From: Pseudoxanthomonas sp. | GTDB lineage: Bacteria > Pseudomonadota > Gammaproteobacteria > Xanthomonadales > Xanthomonadaceae | Length of the DNA: 14,736 nt | Direction of reading: 5' to 3' | Assembly (NCBI GenBank): GCA_026785795.1 | Contig: JAJAZJ010000254.1 | Location: forward strand, 1-14,736 | In this document: positions 12,908-14,736 of the stretch, one piece after another | Layout of the letters: the number at the start of each line of letters is the position of its first letter | Numbering within the stretch: position 1 is the stretch's first letter | Position numbers and translations under genes: made by a program | Notes under the pieces: generated by a model | Told to the model about the DNA's origin: nothing | Databases searched by the model: none | The model's input: the letters and a program-made list of their open reading frames with translations, nothing else

Positions 12908-14554
12908 ATGGCCAAGCGAGTCTCTACCGATGCAACGCCTGATCCTGACCGCACCGAAGCTGCCAAGGCTGGGCGTGAGCTGCTGCAGCTGCAGCACCAG
13001 ACCCACGAGGTGCGGGTTGAACTGAACCGGCTGCGCGCAGAAATAGTAACCGAGCATGAGCTCACCGATAGCCTCGCAGGGCAATTGGCCGAAGCCAATC
13101 AAAGCCTGCTGTTATCCGTTTTGGAAGCACAAACCAACGCCGAGGATTGCCAGCAGGCGCTGGGCGAAGCCGAACGTTCAAGCCAGCTTGACCCGTTGAC
13201 AGAACTGCCCAATCGGTTGCTGCTTCTGGACCGCTTGACCCAGGCCATTGCAATGGGCAAACGCCACGGCGCCGGGCTGGCCCTGCTGTTCCTGGATATC
13301 AACAATTTTAAGGAGATCAACGACACGTTGGGGCATACAGCGGGCGACGACGTGCTGAAGCTGGTGGCCCAGCGCCTGGCCGGGGCGGTGCGCGAGGCCG
13401 ATACGGTCAGCCGCTATGGCGGCGACGAGTTTCTTATTCTGCTGCCTGAAGTGTCTAGCGCCTCGGATACCACCGACATCGCCGTCAAGGTGATCGCTGC
13501 GCTCGCCGCGCCCATCCTCGTCGGGGAACATGTGCTGCGCGTGGCAGCCAGCATCGGGATCAGCCTCTATCCGGAAGACGGTGAAGAGGCCCAGGTGCTG
13601 ATCGACCGGGCGGACCAGGCCATGTATCGCGCCAAGCGCCACGGGCTGGGCGGTTTCGTCTTTTACGGCGATCCGCAGCACGAGTCGCAAGCCCCGGAAG
13701 CGGCGGTCTTCGTCTCGCGACGAAGCCCACTGCGCCATTTTCAGCAGGCCCAGGCGGAGCACGAAGTACGTTATGTGCAGATGCGCGAAGCCAACCAGCA
13801 GCTCGTGCTAGCCGCGCTCAGCGCACAGGAATTGCAGGCCGCCGCGGAGCGCGCACAGCAGCGGCAGGTTGAGTTTCTGGCGGTAGTTGCGCACGAGCTG
13901 CGCACGCCGCTGACCCCAATCCGTATAGCCGCCACTATGCTGGGTGAGCGCCCTGACGCGGTGTCGCGGATGCAGGCCATCATTGAGCGGCAGGTGCTGC
14001 ACATGTCGCGCCTGGTGGGGGATCTGCTGGACGTGTCGCGAGTCAATACTGGCAAGCTTCGGCTGGAACGCGAGGCGGTGGACGTAGCGATGGTCGTCGA
14101 CGAGGCTGTTGATAACTGCCGACCGGCGATGGATACACGCCTGCAGCAGCTGGTGTTGAAAGTGCAGCTGCGCCTGCTGCTGGTGCATGGCGACCCGGTG
14201 CGGCTGGTGCAGGTACTCAGCAACCTGCTGGACAACGCCTCCAGATACACGCCGCAGGCCGGTGCGGTCACGCTGTCGCTGGAGTCGCACGGAAATGCAG
14301 TAGTCCTGACCGTGTCCGACAGCGGCATCGGCATCACCCCTGACGCCCTGCCTAAGGTATTCGAGCCCTTCGCCCAAGACGCGCAGGCCTTGGGCTTCAA
14401 CAACGAAGGCCTCGGCTTAGGCCTGACCGTGGTACGCGAACTGGTTGAAGCACACGGCGGCACGGTGGCAGTGAGCAGCGCGGGCAGCGGCCTGGGCAGC
14501 CAGTTCACGGTGACGCTGCCGTTGATGGCGGGCGTAGCGAGCCAGGCGCCGTAA
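12908..14554 (+). CDS. GGDEF diguanylate cyclase fused to a histidine kinase
   Basis: This 548-residue soluble protein joins an N-terminal coiled coil (about 18-90), a GGDEF domain (about 92-255), a second helical linker (about 275-322), a HisKA dimerisation domain (about 320-385) and a HATPase_c domain (about 425-540). The cyclase signature is RYGGDEF with GGDEF at 171-175, metal Asp D130, and the inhibitory I-site R162-E-A-D165 five residues before it, so c-di-GMP synthesis with product inhibition is predicted. The kinase has H329 in VVAHELRTP, an N box with N443 (NLLDNASRYTP), G1 D471-SGIG and G2 GLGLGL at 501-506. No transmembrane helix, sensor domain or receiver is seen, so input must come from a partner. 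Its start lies 2 bp after the KaiC-like stop, which makes that protein the obvious candidate. The response regulator is not in the window. Confidence 0.93.
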   Translation: MAKRVSTDATPDPDRTEAAKAGRELLQLQHQTHEVRVELNRLRAEIVTEHELTDSLAGQLAEANQSLLLSVLEAQTNAEDCQQALGEAERSSQLDPLTELPNRLLLLDRLTQAIAMGKRHGAGLALLFLDINNFKEINDTLGHTAGDDVLKLVAQRLAGAVREADTVSRYGGDEFLILLPEVSSASDTTDIAVKVIAALAAPILVGEHVLRVAASIGISLYPEDGEEAQVLIDRADQAMYRAKRHGLGGFVFYGDPQHESQAPEAAVFVSRRSPLRHFQQAQAEHEVRYVQMREANQQLVLAALSAQELQAAAERAQQRQVEFLAVVAHELRTPLTPIRIAATMLGERPDAVSRMQAIIERQVLHMSRLVGDLLDVSRVNTGKLRLEREAVDVAMVVDEAVDNCRPAMDTRLQQLVLKVQLRLLLVHGDPVRLVQVLSNLLDNASRYTPQAGAVTLSLESHGNAVVLTVSDSGIGITPDALPKVFEPFAQDAQALGFNNEGLGLGLTVVRELVEAHGGTVAVSSAGSGLGSQFTVTLPLMAGVASQAP

Positions 14555-14736
14555 AAACCCAACGCTGCGCGCCAAAAATTATCGTGCTATGCCGCGAGGA
14601 TCAACCGTTCCCGGGTGCCATACCGCACAAGCTGCGGCAGGCGCTCCGCTGATTCGCTTATCGCCGCTCCGATGCGACTTCGCCGCGGGTGTGGCTCAAC
14701 GTGCGCATTGCCGCCTGGTTACCCGTTGGGGTGGTG
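14555..14736. other. Intergenic end of window, no supported gene
   Basis: These 182 bases after the kinase stop hold no convincing gene, RNA or U-tailed hairpin terminator. A short forward frame from ATG 14589 is open to the window edge but resembles no known protein. Confidence 0.5.

Noticed and set aside
14589..14735. Forward frame open to the right window edge
   Set aside because: It has no ribosome site and no recognisable protein features, and it is cut off by the window, so it is not reported as a gene.

Overview
The window is high-GC gammaproteobacterial chromosome, most likely Xanthomonadaceae (Stenotrophomonas/Xanthomonas/Pseudoxanthomonas type). The clues are the serC-pheA pair, an FFLEELY-motif protein beside a patatin, a phasin with a histone-like tail, and GGGAATA/GATTCCC heptamer arrays. 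The species cannot be fixed from the sequence alone. No rRNA, tRNA, IS element or CRISPR was seen.

Layout. 1-138: two heptamer-repeat arrays of opposite orientation just beyond the 3' end of pheA. 151-2447 (minus): serC then pheA, for serine and phenylalanine synthesis. 2651-3475 (minus): an FHA-type protein with a C-terminal membrane anchor. 3545-6623: a polyhydroxyalkanoate/lipid block, with a PHA-system protein (+), an FFLEELY-motif protein (-), a patatin-like phospholipase (+) and a PhaF-like phasin (+), ending in a strong long-loop terminator (6702-6768). 6838-7779 (+): a membrane-anchored Mrr-like protein that seems to lack nuclease residues. 7811-9799 (-): a two-domain fatty acyl-CoA reductase-like enzyme, divergent from an acyl-CoA-binding protein and a TetR regulator (9960-10867). 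The 160-bp divergent region carries a neat palindrome and mirrored -35-like elements.

10981-14554 (+) is the most unusual part: a tightly packed three-gene unit. It encodes a small helical protein of unknown function, a double-ATPase KaiC homologue, and a soluble protein fusing a GGDEF diguanylate cyclase to a complete histidine kinase. The genes overlap (ATGA) or lie 2 bp apart, so they are probably one operon. The KaiC homologue keeps both Walker A motifs but lacks the two CII phosphorylation residues of cyanobacterial KaiC, and no KaiA or KaiB gene is visible. I read it as a KaiC-based signalling module with c-di-GMP and phosphotransfer outputs rather than a standard clock.

By inference the middle of the window is about storage and activated lipids: PHA granule proteins, a lipid acyl hydrolase, an acyl-CoA carrier, and an acyl-CoA reductase probably controlled by the adjacent TetR protein. 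The last 182 bases hold no gene I can support.
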